From contig JBEKDZ010000004.1 in NCBI GenBank assembly GCA_050014095.1, positions 124,001 through 188,000 of the forward strand: DNA of 64,000 bases, given 5' to 3'. Position numbers and translations under genes: made by a program. The notes below the pieces were generated by a model. The model worked only from the letters and a program-made list of their open reading frames with translations, was not told where the DNA came from and did no database searches. Below are positions 1 to 9,527 of the stretch, one piece after another (the stretch's first letter is position 1; every line of letters starts with the position of its first letter). The stretch comes from RBG-13-51-18 sp050014095. Lineage in GTDB: Bacteria; Chloroflexota; Dehalococcoidia; Dehalococcoidales; RBG-16-60-22.

Positions 1-811
1 TCCCCTTATATATATCATCGCCACCAGCAACATTAACCTTAGTGATTAAACCGTTAAAAGGAGCTGTGACCTCCGGGCTTAAGCTCTTGGCATCGGCCAG
101 GTTCTTGTTAGCTTGATCCAATGCCGTCTGGGCATCCCCCACGGCTGTGATAGCATCAACCAGTTTCGTGGCGGCATCATCGACAGCCGCTTGAGCATTC
201 TGCATACCGTAAGTTTCTGCATTTTTCAGGTCTGTCAGGGCAGTATTATACTGCCCTTGAGCTAACTCCACCTGTAGCTGTTTAATTTCAATCTCTACTT
301 CGTCGCTGCTTGATGCCTCGGCATCCTCCAGGGATAGCTGGGCATTTTGCAGGTTTATCTTGGCTTGGATGACGCTCAGCTGCTTGGAGATTATTGTATT
401 ATTAGCTGTCTGTATGCCTTGTTGCGCTACAACCAGACTTTGCTGTGCCTGGGTTACAGCACGTTTCTTGGCAGTCAGGCTACGTGTAGCGGTAGTTGCC
501 TGGCTCGTCAATGTATCAATTTCGTCCTGCCATGCCGAAGTATCCAGACGTGATAGCACCTGGTCCTTTTTAACAGAATCGCCCGCCGTTACCAAGATTT
601 CCGAAACAGTGCCGGCTATCTCGAATGGCAGGTCTACCGTCTGGGAAAACGCCAGATTGCCAACACCAGTGATTTGCGTAACCAGGTTGCCCCGCTGCAC
701 TTTCACCACCTCCCCGGCGGTTGTTGGCGTTGCGCCAGAACCACAGCCCACCGGGATAACAATAACAGCACTTAGTGTTAGTAGTATCAATGCTATCTTT
801 AAAAGCTTCAT
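1..811 (-). CDS. HlyD/MacA-type membrane-fusion lipoprotein (3' end outside window)
   Basis: Periplasmic adaptor subunit of an efflux system, probably of the ABC/MacA kind. The minus strand is open from an ATG at 811 to the window edge, giving 270 visible residues. It begins with a hydrophobic signal ending in a lipobox (IPVGC, Cys23). A first lipoyl-type half follows (VSEILVTAGDSVKKDQVLSRLD region, about residues 70-90), then a long Gln/Ala-rich coiled coil (about 95-235), then the second lipoyl half (VTAPFNGLITKVNVAGG). That order is the classic adaptor hairpin. The missing C-terminus would hold the beta-barrel and membrane-proximal domains; the transporter partner should lie to the left of the window. 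The gene is divergent from the surface protein at 1037. The family is clear, the substrate is unknown. Confidence 0.88.
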   Translation of the reverse strand, partial: MKLLKIALILLTLSAVIVIPVGCGSGATPTTAGEVVKVQRGNLVTQITGVGNLAFSQTVDLPFEIAGTVSEILVTAGDSVKKDQVLSRLDTSAWQDEIDTLTSQATTATRSLTAKKRAVTQAQQSLVVAQQGIQTANNTIISKQLSVIQAKINLQNAQLSLEDAEASSSDEVEIEIKQLQVELAQGQYNTALTDLKNAETYGMQNAQAAVDDAATKLVDAITAVGDAQTALDQANKNLADAKSLSPEVTAPFNGLITKVNVAGGDDIYKG

Positions 812-1036
812 CGTCGCCACCTTTTCCTTTTCATATATGATAACATCTGTATATTATACCGTACTTTGTATTATCAACGCTATTTATATTATAATGAGTG
901 AGCATCATCACCCTTCCGCCAGACTATAGCAATAAATTGTTAAGAACTTATTAAAGCCTGCCTAGCCAGCTTATACATGAGGCGTATAAATAACTTAACA
1001 AGAAATTAATATTTTGTCCATATAATTAAGCGACAT

Positions 1037-4000
1037 ATGAAAATGCGGCATGTTGTCCTAATAGTGCTGGCGGAGTTGTGTGCTTTGCTAGCGCCCCTGC
1101 CGGTTCAGGCTGATGATGAGCATATCCTCGAGTGGGCACAGGTAGATAAGCCCGGTATATCCGGTAATATTGTGGTCACCCCATCTGAAGTCAACGAACT
1201 AGCCTTCGGGAGCGGGAGCGTTATCTATGCCCTTGATACCAGCGCCAATGCCACCAAATCTTCCAAAGTCTATAAATCAGTCAATGGGGGGTCGAGTTGG
1301 ACAGATATAACCTCCTCACTAATTAGTGCTGGTGCCGTGTTACCCGCCACCAAGATTGCCGCTGCCCCGGATACAACAGGCTTGGTGGCTGTAGTGACTG
1401 ATGACGGTACTGGAGTCTACCTATCAGCCAATGGGGGAGGTACCTGGACTAACCTAGGCGTTCCCGGTTTGGCGGGTAAAATCCAGGCTATTACTATCTC
1501 GAAGAAGTATAAGTATATCGAAACTAACACGTTAGTGAATGAGATTGCCATTGGCACGGCGGAGTGGGGTGATACTACAACTACAGGACAGGTATGGGTG
1601 TATCAGTATGGGATAACACTAACAACATGGCAAAATCAAAACCTGACAATCGACCCTGCCCACATTGGCGGCGAGGTATCGGCTATCGCTTATTCCCCCA
1701 GCTATTCAAGAGATAAAACAATAATTGTCGTCGCGTCTACCAGTGACAGTGATGTTGATGCTGGTCCCCCCGTGGACTACCGTAGCCAGACCTGGTTATG
1801 CCTCGGTTACCGGGATACAGATGTGGGGACGACCCAGTGGAACAATGCAGTTTTCACCGGTTATCCGGTGGCGATTGGTACGTTGCCATCCGGCGGCGAT
1901 GGCACCGGCGTCTCCAGTATTTCCTCATCAATAGCCTTGCCCTCCAACTACTCCACCAGCAGTACCGCCCTAATGAAGCTCTTTGTGGGCTACAACCGAG
2001 ACCCGGATACAGCCTTCGCTAACGATGTTTACCTAATTAATGACACAACAGTCCGCCGCCTCGACGCTAGTAATAGCGGTACCACCCCTCCTAGTGCTAT
2101 CAATATCAGCAGCATTGCTTATTACGGTACAACAACTTCCGGTAAACTCCTCGCCGGCGATGAGAATCCGTTTACTTCATTTAATGTCCAGGTGCGGCGG
2201 ACGGCCAACCCTTTTGATGTATTTCCAACCTGGGTCCTTGCCTCGCTACCCCCCTCGGGCCCAGGCAATTCCAAGGTAAGCTGGAGTTCTGACGGTAATT
2301 CGGCTTACTGCGGCACCGGTCAGTTACCCGGTGTCGGCTTGGACGAAAGCGCCTTCTCTATAAGCACCGATGGCGGTGATAACTGGCAGCAGATAAGCCT
2401 AATCGACACTATATTGAAGCTCGCTGATATCGCCGTCACCCCTGACTCAAAAACCCTGTTTCTGACATCTTATAGCGCCTTCGGCCCTGAAGGCGTCTGG
2501 CGGAGTACCCTTATTGAGGAGGGAATAGGCGTGTACTGGTCACGGCAGCTGAACATGAACACTAACTCCCAGAGGATTATCTTGAGATTAAGCCCCAACT
2601 ATACTTCAGACTACACTATTTACGCCTTTGAACCCGGAGGCGAGCTTTTATACATTTCCCACGACCGGGGTAACTCATGGAAGCGGCGTCTTACCCTCGG
2701 TGCGACGATTGATGGTGTAGCGGCTGATGCAGACACCTTCTATGTCGCCTTACCTGGAGGTTACGTCAGGCGGGCCACTAACGACGGCTTGATTTGGGGT
2801 AAATTGGTTTTCACCGGAGTGGATGACATCAACATGTTGACTATCACCTCAAATGGCACCATCCTCGTCGGCGGCAGAAAGGGAGATGTTGCCTATTCCA
2901 ACGACGGCGGCGCTAGCTTTACCTTGATAAACGAGACTATCGGCACCGGAGATGTCCAGGTGGTGGGGGACGTTAATTACCAGGATAATGGTATTATCTA
3001 TGCCAGTACCAATGCCTCTGATAGCGGTATCTGGCGCTGGCGGATGGGGATTTCCACTTATTGGGAGCAGATTGATAAGTCTATTACTGACCTGGGGACG
3101 GGGCAGCGTATCGGCGGCCTGACTACCGGACCCGAAGGCACACTCTACGCTTTAAGAGCGGAGCCAGCGGGCGGGATAAGCCGGTCACTGAACCCGGCTG
3201 CCCTGGATAATATTGAGTTTGATATCACCAACAAGGAATTGCCGGCAGATGTCGCCTTCGACTCCTCGGCGATTTTCCCCCATACCCTCCCTTATCTCAA
3301 GGTCTCCACCAACGCCACAGAAAACGAGATATGGTCTATTGATACCGCCCATGACACTGTTTATCGCTTCGAAGACACTCTGGCGACCAACTTCCCGACG
3401 TTAGTTTCACCGGTGAATATGTACGAGGACATGGTAAACTCAGTAACCGGCCGGGCCGCCGACATTGCTTTTAGCTGGAATGCGCCTTCCCTGAAGGTTA
3501 CCAACTACGAAATTGGCATCTACACCGATGCTGCCTGTACTATTCCCGCCCAGCTATGTTTTGTTGCGAGTCTTTACCCGAACATACCCAATATATCCGT
3601 GGTCATCGGCCCGTATCAGTCAGCCACAAGTAACCAGTGCCTTGAGTATGTTCCTGGCGCCACCTACTACTGGCGGGTGAGGACAATCGGGCCCTTGAGA
3701 AGCCCCTGGTCCGAGGTACACGGCTTCGCGATAGCGCCGTTACATGAACTGGTCATCAACTTGCTGTCACCACTCAACGGAGCTGCCGATGTCAGCCAAA
3801 CACCGGCCTTCTCCTGGGATCCGGCAATCGGAGTTACTGACTATCAGCTGGCCCTGGCCGATGATGCCAGCTTCACCTCACCGATAGTGTCTGCCAGCAT
3901 CAACAATACCGGTTTTGCCTTGACCCAAAAGCTTGCAGGCGGTAAGACCTATTTCTGGAAAGTCAGGGCAATATCACCAGTCGGGAGTGATTGGTCAACT

Positions 4001-4234
4001 ATCGCCAATTTTACCATTAAAGATACGTCAACCGAATCCTCACTACCACCAGTCGCTATTCAGACAACAACATCGGTCACCACGGTCACCCTTACGGCGC
4101 CAGCGCCAACCCAGGTGATAGTCGCGCCATCACTCCCACCGTCAAGCACGCCTGTTACTATTTGGGTCATCATCGGCATTGGCAGCATCCTGGCGATGGG
4201 TATAATCATACTGATATTAAGAACCGCCAGATAG
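1037..4234 (+). CDS. Large secreted, membrane-anchored Asp-box (BNR) repeat surface protein
   Basis: A 1065-residue exported protein of unknown specific role. It has a Sec signal peptide (about residues 1-26, cleavage near VQA-DDE). Repeated Asp-box motifs of the S-x-D/N-x-G-x-x-W type follow (for example SVNGGSSW, SANGGGTW, STDGGDNW, SHDRGNSW, SNDGGASF), which point to one or two sialidase/sortilin-like beta-propellers over residues 40-780. Two fibronectin-III-like domains (about 795-905 and 910-1000) each carry a TYYWRVR or TYFWKVR strand. A Thr/Pro/Ser-rich stalk and one C-terminal membrane helix (about 1038-1060) with a short basic tail close the protein. The design is a cell-wall or S-layer-like protein tethered to the membrane with a propeller held outside. 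The gene stands alone, divergent from the efflux adaptor. Confidence 0.8.
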   Translation: MKMRHVVLIVLAELCALLAPLPVQADDEHILEWAQVDKPGISGNIVVTPSEVNELAFGSGSVIYALDTSANATKSSKVYKSVNGGSSWTDITSSLISAGAVLPATKIAAAPDTTGLVAVVTDDGTGVYLSANGGGTWTNLGVPGLAGKIQAITISKKYKYIETNTLVNEIAIGTAEWGDTTTTGQVWVYQYGITLTTWQNQNLTIDPAHIGGEVSAIAYSPSYSRDKTIIVVASTSDSDVDAGPPVDYRSQTWLCLGYRDTDVGTTQWNNAVFTGYPVAIGTLPSGGDGTGVSSISSSIALPSNYSTSSTALMKLFVGYNRDPDTAFANDVYLINDTTVRRLDASNSGTTPPSAINISSIAYYGTTTSGKLLAGDENPFTSFNVQVRRTANPFDVFPTWVLASLPPSGPGNSKVSWSSDGNSAYCGTGQLPGVGLDESAFSISTDGGDNWQQISLIDTILKLADIAVTPDSKTLFLTSYSAFGPEGVWRSTLIEEGIGVYWSRQLNMNTNSQRIILRLSPNYTSDYTIYAFEPGGELLYISHDRGNSWKRRLTLGATIDGVAADADTFYVALPGGYVRRATNDGLIWGKLVFTGVDDINMLTITSNGTILVGGRKGDVAYSNDGGASFTLINETIGTGDVQVVGDVNYQDNGIIYASTNASDSGIWRWRMGISTYWEQIDKSITDLGTGQRIGGLTTGPEGTLYALRAEPAGGISRSLNPAALDNIEFDITNKELPADVAFDSSAIFPHTLPYLKVSTNATENEIWSIDTAHDTVYRFEDTLATNFPTLVSPVNMYEDMVNSVTGRAADIAFSWNAPSLKVTNYEIGIYTDAACTIPAQLCFVASLYPNIPNISVVIGPYQSATSNQCLEYVPGATYYWRVRTIGPLRSPWSEVHGFAIAPLHELVINLLSPLNGAADVSQTPAFSWDPAIGVTDYQLALADDASFTSPIVSASINNTGFALTQKLAGGKTYFWKVRAISPVGSDWSTIANFTIKDTSTESSLPPVAIQTTTSVTTVTLTAPAPTQVIVAPSLPPSSTPVTIWVIIGIGSILAMGIIILILRTAR

Positions 4235-4328
4235 ACTGGATGTTTCTCTAAGGTATTTCCATTTGTTATTTGAACGATTTGTCAAATACAACCATTGCGA
4301 TTTAAAATGAATTAAGGATAAAGAAAGA

Positions 4329-5477
4329 ATGAAGCTAGATAGACTATTGTTTAAAGACTTGGGAGCCAATTTAAAGCATGGGTTCCAGTTAATCAGGATA
4401 CTGAACTTCGATCGGAATTGTAATGTCGGTCCGATTAGAGCTGAAATATCACCGACGTCGGCCTGCAGCTTCCAATGTTGTTTTTGTGATACTCATTCCT
4501 ATCTAAAACCATGTTCAGTTAAAATTACAACGATGAGCGATGATGTCCTTCATAACCTCATCAGTGACCTGAAAAAATTACACGTTAAAGAGCTGCTTTT
4601 TTCCGGTAACGGCGAACCACTCTTATGCAGAACTTTGATAAAAGAGATAAAACAATTCGGTAGATACTTTAAAATTGAGATTTTATCGAATGGCAGCACG
4701 CTAAATTTGATTGATAAAGAGCTTTTCCATAATCTCGCCTACCTCACGATAAGCCTCAACTCGGGCAACGGAGCCAGCCACAAAGTTACACATGGCTATA
4801 AAGGTCAAAATAGATTTTCCGAGATTATAACGCAGATAGAAAGAATCTTAGAGTTTGACCACGCAAGCGATAAGATAAAACTTAATTACGTTATCACCAC
4901 TGATAATTACAGCGAGCTCGATGCTTTTTTTGAGAAAGCCATCAAGTGGAACGTGAGTTTTATGGCGCGCCCCGTGGATATTGGCTTTCCCGGGTTGAAA
5001 TCAAAGGAACTAAACGAAAAAATGTTGCGCGATTTAGGCAAAAAAACTCAAGAGTATCTTAGAACAAGAAAATTAACCCATAAGCTAGCCCTGTCTTTTC
5101 AGCTTGTTGAACGAGCCTGCAATTTAGCCCTAGATGAGTTATCAAACCAAAAATCGAATAGACCAAGTCATCTATATCCATGTTATTTGAGTTTCATTCA
5201 GCCCTACATTGATAGCAACGGTGATGTTTTGCTATGCAGCTCGGGCAGCGAAAAACCTCTTGGCAATATCAACCGGCAAAATTTCCTATCTATTTGGAAA
5301 AACAAAGAGAGTTTAGCGATGCGGCTTTTATGCACCCAGATGGACAAAACAAAAAAACCTGTTCTTCCGGCGTGCATCGGCTGTGCTAACGTTCTCTACC
5401 ATTCAACGGCATTTCATGGGATATATTCTAAAATCCCCCTGCTGCCGAAACGACTAGCGGCGAGAGTCAAAGTATAG
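4329..5477 (+). CDS. Radical SAM protein with SPASM-like C-terminal domain
   Basis: Predicted S-adenosylmethionine radical enzyme, 382 residues. The CxxxCxxC cluster motif is at Cys46, Cys50 and Cys53 (SPTSACSFQCCFC). A GNGEPLL segment follows about 60 residues later, typical of the SAM-binding strand. The C-terminus has the layout of an auxiliary cluster-binding SPASM/twitch domain: a Cys in GDVLLCSSG, then LGNI, then CIGCAN near the end. Relatives in the MoaA/anSME group mature peptides or modify proteins. The gene sits between two exported-protein genes, so one of those could be a substrate, but no precursor peptide is obvious nearby. It is less GC-rich than its neighbours. Confidence 0.82.
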   Translation: MKLDRLLFKDLGANLKHGFQLIRILNFDRNCNVGPIRAEISPTSACSFQCCFCDTHSYLKPCSVKITTMSDDVLHNLISDLKKLHVKELLFSGNGEPLLCRTLIKEIKQFGRYFKIEILSNGSTLNLIDKELFHNLAYLTISLNSGNGASHKVTHGYKGQNRFSEIITQIERILEFDHASDKIKLNYVITTDNYSELDAFFEKAIKWNVSFMARPVDIGFPGLKSKELNEKMLRDLGKKTQEYLRTRKLTHKLALSFQLVERACNLALDELSNQKSNRPSHLYPCYLSFIQPYIDSNGDVLLCSSGSEKPLGNINRQNFLSIWKNKESLAMRLLCTQMDKTKKPVLPACIGCANVLYHSTAFHGIYSKIPLLPKRLAARVKV

Positions 5478-5510
5478 AAAATTCTTATACTATACTAGAT
5501 TGCCACAGTG

Positions 5511-6251
5511 TTATCCGCCCAAGTTTACTATCTGGACATTATCCGGTAGCTCAAACGTCGAATCAGATATATCGGTAAAATCGAAGTTCTTCCATTCTAC
5601 CGTCGTCGTAACGCCACTGGCAGAGCTCTCCATTCTTAATGGAAATCCTGTGTCGTTCGATATCCAGGTTTTTACGCTTGCCTGTTCGTAGGCGTAGGTA
5701 TATTCGATAACCGTACAGGTTTCCCCGTCGATAGTTTCCGTTCCGACTATTTTCGGACTATATTCCAGCATGGTGCTGGGGTTCTCGGGAGCCTGGGTGG
5801 CATCGAAATTCTCACTTGAAGCTATTTTCTGCTGCAGGGAATACAAATACATGGTCTGGTCTTCGAAATTTATCAATAACACTAAGCCCGAACTTGGCTG
5901 CTCTATCCTAAACTTTTTGTTCTTTATCCAATATTTTACGGTGTTTATCGTCGTTAGGCCGGTAACTGTAGTTATCATGTCATACTTAACTGTTGGATAA
6001 TTAGCCGCCTGGCCCAGGATTTCACTTAAAGGAATACCGGTATTAGTAGGAGTTGTTTCGGGAGGAGTGGTGGTTGTTATGGTGGGAGAGGTGGTTGTTA
6101 CTGTGGGAGAGGTGGTTGTTCCAGTGGGAGTGGTGGTTGTGCCAGCGGGAGAGGTGGTCGTTGTACCACCATCGCCTCCGCCGCAGCCTGCTAACAAGAC
6201 GGCTATCAGTAAAATAGCCAGAAACGCGAAGATTACAGTATGTTTCTTCAT
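5511..6251 (-). CDS. Thr-rich lipoprotein with LolA-like/DUF domain
   Basis: Exported lipoprotein of unknown function, 246 residues from the ATG at 6251; an in-frame ATG 15 bases upstream is a less likely start. The signal peptide ends in a perfect lipobox (LLAGC), followed by GGG and a low-complexity Thr/Pro/Ser linker (about residues 30-70) built from repeats of a TTTSPT type unit. The folded part (about 75-246) resembles outer-membrane-lipoprotein carrier or MucB-like beta-sheet domains: YDMITTVTG, KFRIEQPSSG, TMYLYSLQQK and a conserved GETCTVIEYTY segment. The gene is convergent with the radical SAM gene. Confidence 0.72.
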   Translation of the reverse strand: MKKHTVIFAFLAILLIAVLLAGCGGGDGGTTTTSPAGTTTTPTGTTTSPTVTTTSPTITTTTPPETTPTNTGIPLSEILGQAANYPTVKYDMITTVTGLTTINTVKYWIKNKKFRIEQPSSGLVLLINFEDQTMYLYSLQQKIASSENFDATQAPENPSTMLEYSPKIVGTETIDGETCTVIEYTYAYEQASVKTWISNDTGFPLRMESSASGVTTTVEWKNFDFTDISDSTFELPDNVQIVNLGG

Positions 6252-6337
6252 GTTACACCCCCTCAATGAGTCTGTCTTTAAATTGTAGCATATTTTTCTT
6301 TAACGCAATGCCTCACCTGTGTTAGAATACTGAATCT

Positions 6338-6511
6338 ATGGAATACAAAAAAGCCGTACCCATTTTAAAAAGCCTGATAGATAAGCACCCGCTCAACGCC
6401 GAAGAAAAAGAGGCGGTGATGACTGCTATCGGCGTTCTTGTTTGGGGTTCGCTGGCTAAAAGCAAAGCCAGAGCGCAAAAGGAAAAAAGAGATAAGAGAA
6501 CTGAATGGTAA
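6338..6511 (+). CDS. Small hypothetical protein, 57 residues
   Basis: A short reading frame from ATG 6338 to TAA 6511. The predicted protein is alpha-helical, with an acidic helix (LNAEEKEAVMTAIGVL) and a strongly basic tail (KSKARAQKEKRDKR). It is followed within 20 bases by a clear intrinsic terminator, which supports a real transcription unit. No family is recognised. Confidence 0.5.
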   Translation: MEYKKAVPILKSLIDKHPLNAEEKEAVMTAIGVLVWGSLAKSKARAQKEKRDKRTEW

Positions 6512-6530
6512 ACTGGAGTTAAAGAGTATT

Positions 6531-6563
6531 AAAGGGGAGAGTAATAATGTTCCCCTTTTTTAT
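6531..6563 (+). terminator. Rho-independent terminator
   Basis: The arms AAGGGGA and TCCCCTT are separated by a 12-base loop and followed by a T run. It ends the small gene at 6338-6511 and insulates the FAD-oxidase operon downstream. Confidence 0.8.
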
Positions 6564-6737
6564 TTAACATCAGCCCATTTGACAAGCAGTCCAAAGTAGA
6601 ATACTATACTTAGGATACTATTTTGCGTAGGTAAAACGGGCATTACTTGAATTTCCAAACGCAATGTAAATTATCCATCCATATGTGTTACGCAATAGCA
6701 CTTTTTTTATCTGGCTGAATAATGAAAGGGGGCAAAA

Positions 6738-8204
6738 ATGATTGAAAAAGAGAAGCTGGTGAAAATAGCCGGGGCCAGCAACGTAATTTATAATCAGGCG
6801 ACTTTGGAAGGATACTCCAAAGACATAAGCTTCGTTAATGCTATAAGGCCGGCATGCGTGGTCAAGCCAACCAGTACCGAAGCCGTGCAAAAGCTGGTGA
6901 AACTGGCTAACGAGACATTTACGCCGCTCGTCCCCGTGAGCTCCGGTCCGCCCCATTTCCGCGGCGATACCGTCCCCGGCATCGGCGGAGCGGTAATCGT
7001 GGATTTAGGCAAGATGAAAAAAATCATCAACGTCGACCGGGCGCGCCGCGTCGCCATGGTCGAGCCGGGCGTGACCTTCGGCGAGCTTATAGCGGCAGCG
7101 GCAAAGGAGGGAATCCGACTCAACCTGCCACTGCTGCCCAGAAAGTCGAAGACGGTTATCGGTAGTCTGCTCGAGCGAGAGCCGGTTATTATGCCCAAGT
7201 ACCAATGGGATATCTCTGACCCGCTGGCTTGTGTCGATGTCATCTTCGGCTCCGGCGATGAGTTCCGCACCGGTCAAGCGGCGGGACCAGGCACGGTCGA
7301 GGAGCAGTGGAAGGTGGGGGGCGTACAAAAAGCGCCGTACGGACCTGGTGTAGCTTCCTGGCACCGGATTATCCAGGGGGCGCAGGGGACGATGGGCATT
7401 GTCACCTGGGCATCGATGCGGTGCGAGCTGGTGCCCAGCCTCGAGGAGCCTTTCGTGGTTGGCTCTGCCAACGTCGCTACGCTGCTCGAGCTCGCAGCCT
7501 GGCTGGTAAGACTAAGAATCGCCAACGAATGCTTTATCCTCAATAACACCAACCTGGCGGCTATCTTCGCCAAGAAATGGCCCAAAGACTATCAGAATCT
7601 TAAAGACGCCTTACCCCCCTGGATTCTCTTCTATAATGTCGCCGGCTATGAGTATTTCCCGGAGGAAAGAATCAGCTCTTATATAAAAGACATCACCGAC
7701 ATTACGAAGCGATTAGGTCTTGAGGCGGTAAAAGCCATCGGCGGAGTCTCGGCTAATGAAATACTTAAAACCGTCCAGCAGCCTTGCGAGGAGCCTTACT
7801 GGAAGCTCCGCTACAAGGGCGCTTGCGAGGACGTTTTCTTTTTGACCATCAACGATAAACTCGAGCGACAAATCGGGGCGATGTTTGACGTGGTGAAAAA
7901 AGTCGGCTATCCCTCCTCGGATGTGGGCGTTTACATCCAACCGATTGTCCAGGGGACGGGTGTTCATTGCGAGTTTAATCTTTTCTACGACCCCGCTAAT
8001 GCCAGCGAAGTAAAACGGGTGAAAGACCTCGCCGCTTCAGCCGTCAAGGCTCTCATGGCTCAAGGCGCTTTCTTCTCCCGACCTTATGGCGAAAGCGCGG
8101 GAACGATTATCAATCGAGATGCAGCTACGGTTGCCGTCTTGAATAAGCTCAAGAAGATGTTCGACCCCAACCATGTGATGAATCCCGGGAAGGTGTGCTT
8201 TTAG
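6738..8204 (+). CDS. FAD-binding oxidoreductase (GlcD/PCMH-type), first copy
   Basis: Flavoprotein of the FAD_binding_4/FAD-linked oxidase family (D-lactate or glycolate dehydrogenase, vanillyl-alcohol-oxidase fold), 488 residues. The N-terminal PCMH domain shows PTSTEAVQKLVKLAN, GGAVIVDLGKMKKI and VEPGVTFGELI, the usual FAD pyrophosphate-binding strands (about residues 45-220). The C-terminal cap ends in FDPNHVMNPGKVCF, the typical family tail. The start is the ATG at 6738 after AAAGGGGG. It lies 40 bases ahead of the Fe-S subunit and shares an operon with a second FAD subunit. This suggests a GlcDEF-like complex passing electrons from a 2-hydroxyacid or similar alcohol to an Fe-S acceptor. 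The substrate is not readable from the sequence. Confidence 0.85.
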   Translation: MIEKEKLVKIAGASNVIYNQATLEGYSKDISFVNAIRPACVVKPTSTEAVQKLVKLANETFTPLVPVSSGPPHFRGDTVPGIGGAVIVDLGKMKKIINVDRARRVAMVEPGVTFGELIAAAAKEGIRLNLPLLPRKSKTVIGSLLEREPVIMPKYQWDISDPLACVDVIFGSGDEFRTGQAAGPGTVEEQWKVGGVQKAPYGPGVASWHRIIQGAQGTMGIVTWASMRCELVPSLEEPFVVGSANVATLLELAAWLVRLRIANECFILNNTNLAAIFAKKWPKDYQNLKDALPPWILFYNVAGYEYFPEERISSYIKDITDITKRLGLEAVKAIGGVSANEILKTVQQPCEEPYWKLRYKGACEDVFFLTINDKLERQIGAMFDVVKKVGYPSSDVGVYIQPIVQGTGVHCEFNLFYDPANASEVKRVKDLAASAVKALMAQGAFFSRPYGESAGTIINRDAATVAVLNKLKKMFDPNHVMNPGKVCF

Positions 8205-8244
8205 CCATGAATATTACGTTGAATAAATTCAGGAAGGAGCGAAC

Positions 8245-9510
8245 ATGGGACTAGAACAATATAAAGGCGATATGGAGATGTGCTGCCGATGTTCGACCTG
8301 TAAATTCATACCGATGCAAAAAATCAAGGGCATCGAATATTCGTATGTATGTCCCAGCATTGCCAGATATAATTTCCACGCTTACTCCGCCGGCGGGAGG
8401 ATGAATATCGGAGCCGCGGCGCTGAAGAACGGCATGAACTATACTCCTAAACTCCTCGACATCGTTTACAATTGCCAGATGTGCGGCGCCTGCGGCGTCT
8501 CCTGCAACTATGCCATGGACATGGAGGTTCTCGAGCCCATCAGTGAGTTTAGAATCAAGTGCAACGAGGACGGCAAGACCAACCCTGCTTTGGATAAGGT
8601 CATCGCCGGGCTCAAGAAAACCGGTTCCATGGTGACCCCCAAGGGCAAGCGCGGCGCTTGGGCGACTGGTCTTAAGCTAAAGGACGCCGCCAAAGAGAAG
8701 GTGGACGTCCTCTATCACGTGGGCTGCCTCACGAGCTTCGATAAGGATAGCCAGAAGCTCGCCAAAGCCATCGCCAGGATACTCCAGCAGGCAGGCGTCA
8801 ATTTCGGCATTGCCGGCGACGTCGAGACCTGCTGCGGTGGCCGCGCCTACCAGATGGGCTATAAAGATGCGTTCCTGGCCCAGGCTAAAAAGAATATGGC
8901 GCTGATTAAGAAAGCCGGCGTGAAAACGCTGGTTACCGGCTGCGCTGACGGCTATCAGGCTTTCAAGGTGCTCTACGATAAATTCGACCTCAAGGGCAAT
9001 TTGGAAGTGCTGCATATCTCGGAATACATCGACCGCCTTATTAAAGCCAAAAAACTAACGCTGAAGAAAAAGATCAACCTGAACGTAACCTACCATGACC
9101 CCTGCCGACTCGGCAGGCTGGGCGAGCCGTGGATACACTGGCAAGGCAAAAAGATACCGGGCGATAGGTTCGTCTTCGACCCGCCGAAGGAATATCGGCG
9201 CGGTACCAAAGGCATCTACGAACCGCCCCGGGATATTCTCAAGAGCATACCTGGCATCAAACTAACCGAGATGACCAGAATAAAAGAATATTCCTGGTGT
9301 TGCGGGGCCGGCGGCGGTGTCAACGAATCAAATCCCGGGTTCGCCACCTGGACTGCCCGGAAGAGAATCGAGGAAGCCGTATCCACCGGCGCCGAGGCGC
9401 TGGTTACCGCCTGTCCCTGGTGCGAAAAGACCTTTAACGAAGCCATCAAGGCAAGCGGCAGCAGCCTTAAGGTTTATGATATCATCGAACTCGTCGAGAA
9501 GGCGATATAG
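8245..9510 (+). CDS. (Fe-S)-binding CCG-domain oxidoreductase subunit (GlcF/HdrD-like)
   Basis: Iron-sulfur electron-transfer subunit, 421 residues. The N-terminus carries two ferredoxin-type motifs: CCRCSTC with a distal CP near residue 36, and CQMCGACGVSC near residue 75. Two cysteine-rich CCG motifs follow: ETCCGG (about 194) and SWCCGAGGG (about 352). These are the hallmarks of the HdrB/HdrD/GlpC/GlcF family. The start is the ATG at 8245 after AGGAAGGAG. Flanked on both sides by FAD subunits in the same operon, it probably accepts electrons from one or both flavins and relays them to quinone, heterodisulfide or another carrier. Confidence 0.88.
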   Translation: MGLEQYKGDMEMCCRCSTCKFIPMQKIKGIEYSYVCPSIARYNFHAYSAGGRMNIGAAALKNGMNYTPKLLDIVYNCQMCGACGVSCNYAMDMEVLEPISEFRIKCNEDGKTNPALDKVIAGLKKTGSMVTPKGKRGAWATGLKLKDAAKEKVDVLYHVGCLTSFDKDSQKLAKAIARILQQAGVNFGIAGDVETCCGGRAYQMGYKDAFLAQAKKNMALIKKAGVKTLVTGCADGYQAFKVLYDKFDLKGNLEVLHISEYIDRLIKAKKLTLKKKINLNVTYHDPCRLGRLGEPWIHWQGKKIPGDRFVFDPPKEYRRGTKGIYEPPRDILKSIPGIKLTEMTRIKEYSWCCGAGGGVNESNPGFATWTARKRIEEAVSTGAEALVTACPWCEKTFNEAIKASGSSLKVYDIIELVEKAI

Positions 9511-9527
9511 GAAAGGGGGTAATGAAC

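Noticed and set aside
360..929. Forward frame of 189 codons over the efflux adaptor gene
   Set aside because: It is the antisense of the HlyD-like gene, which has a signal peptide, lipobox and lipoyl motifs; the forward product has no recognisable feature.
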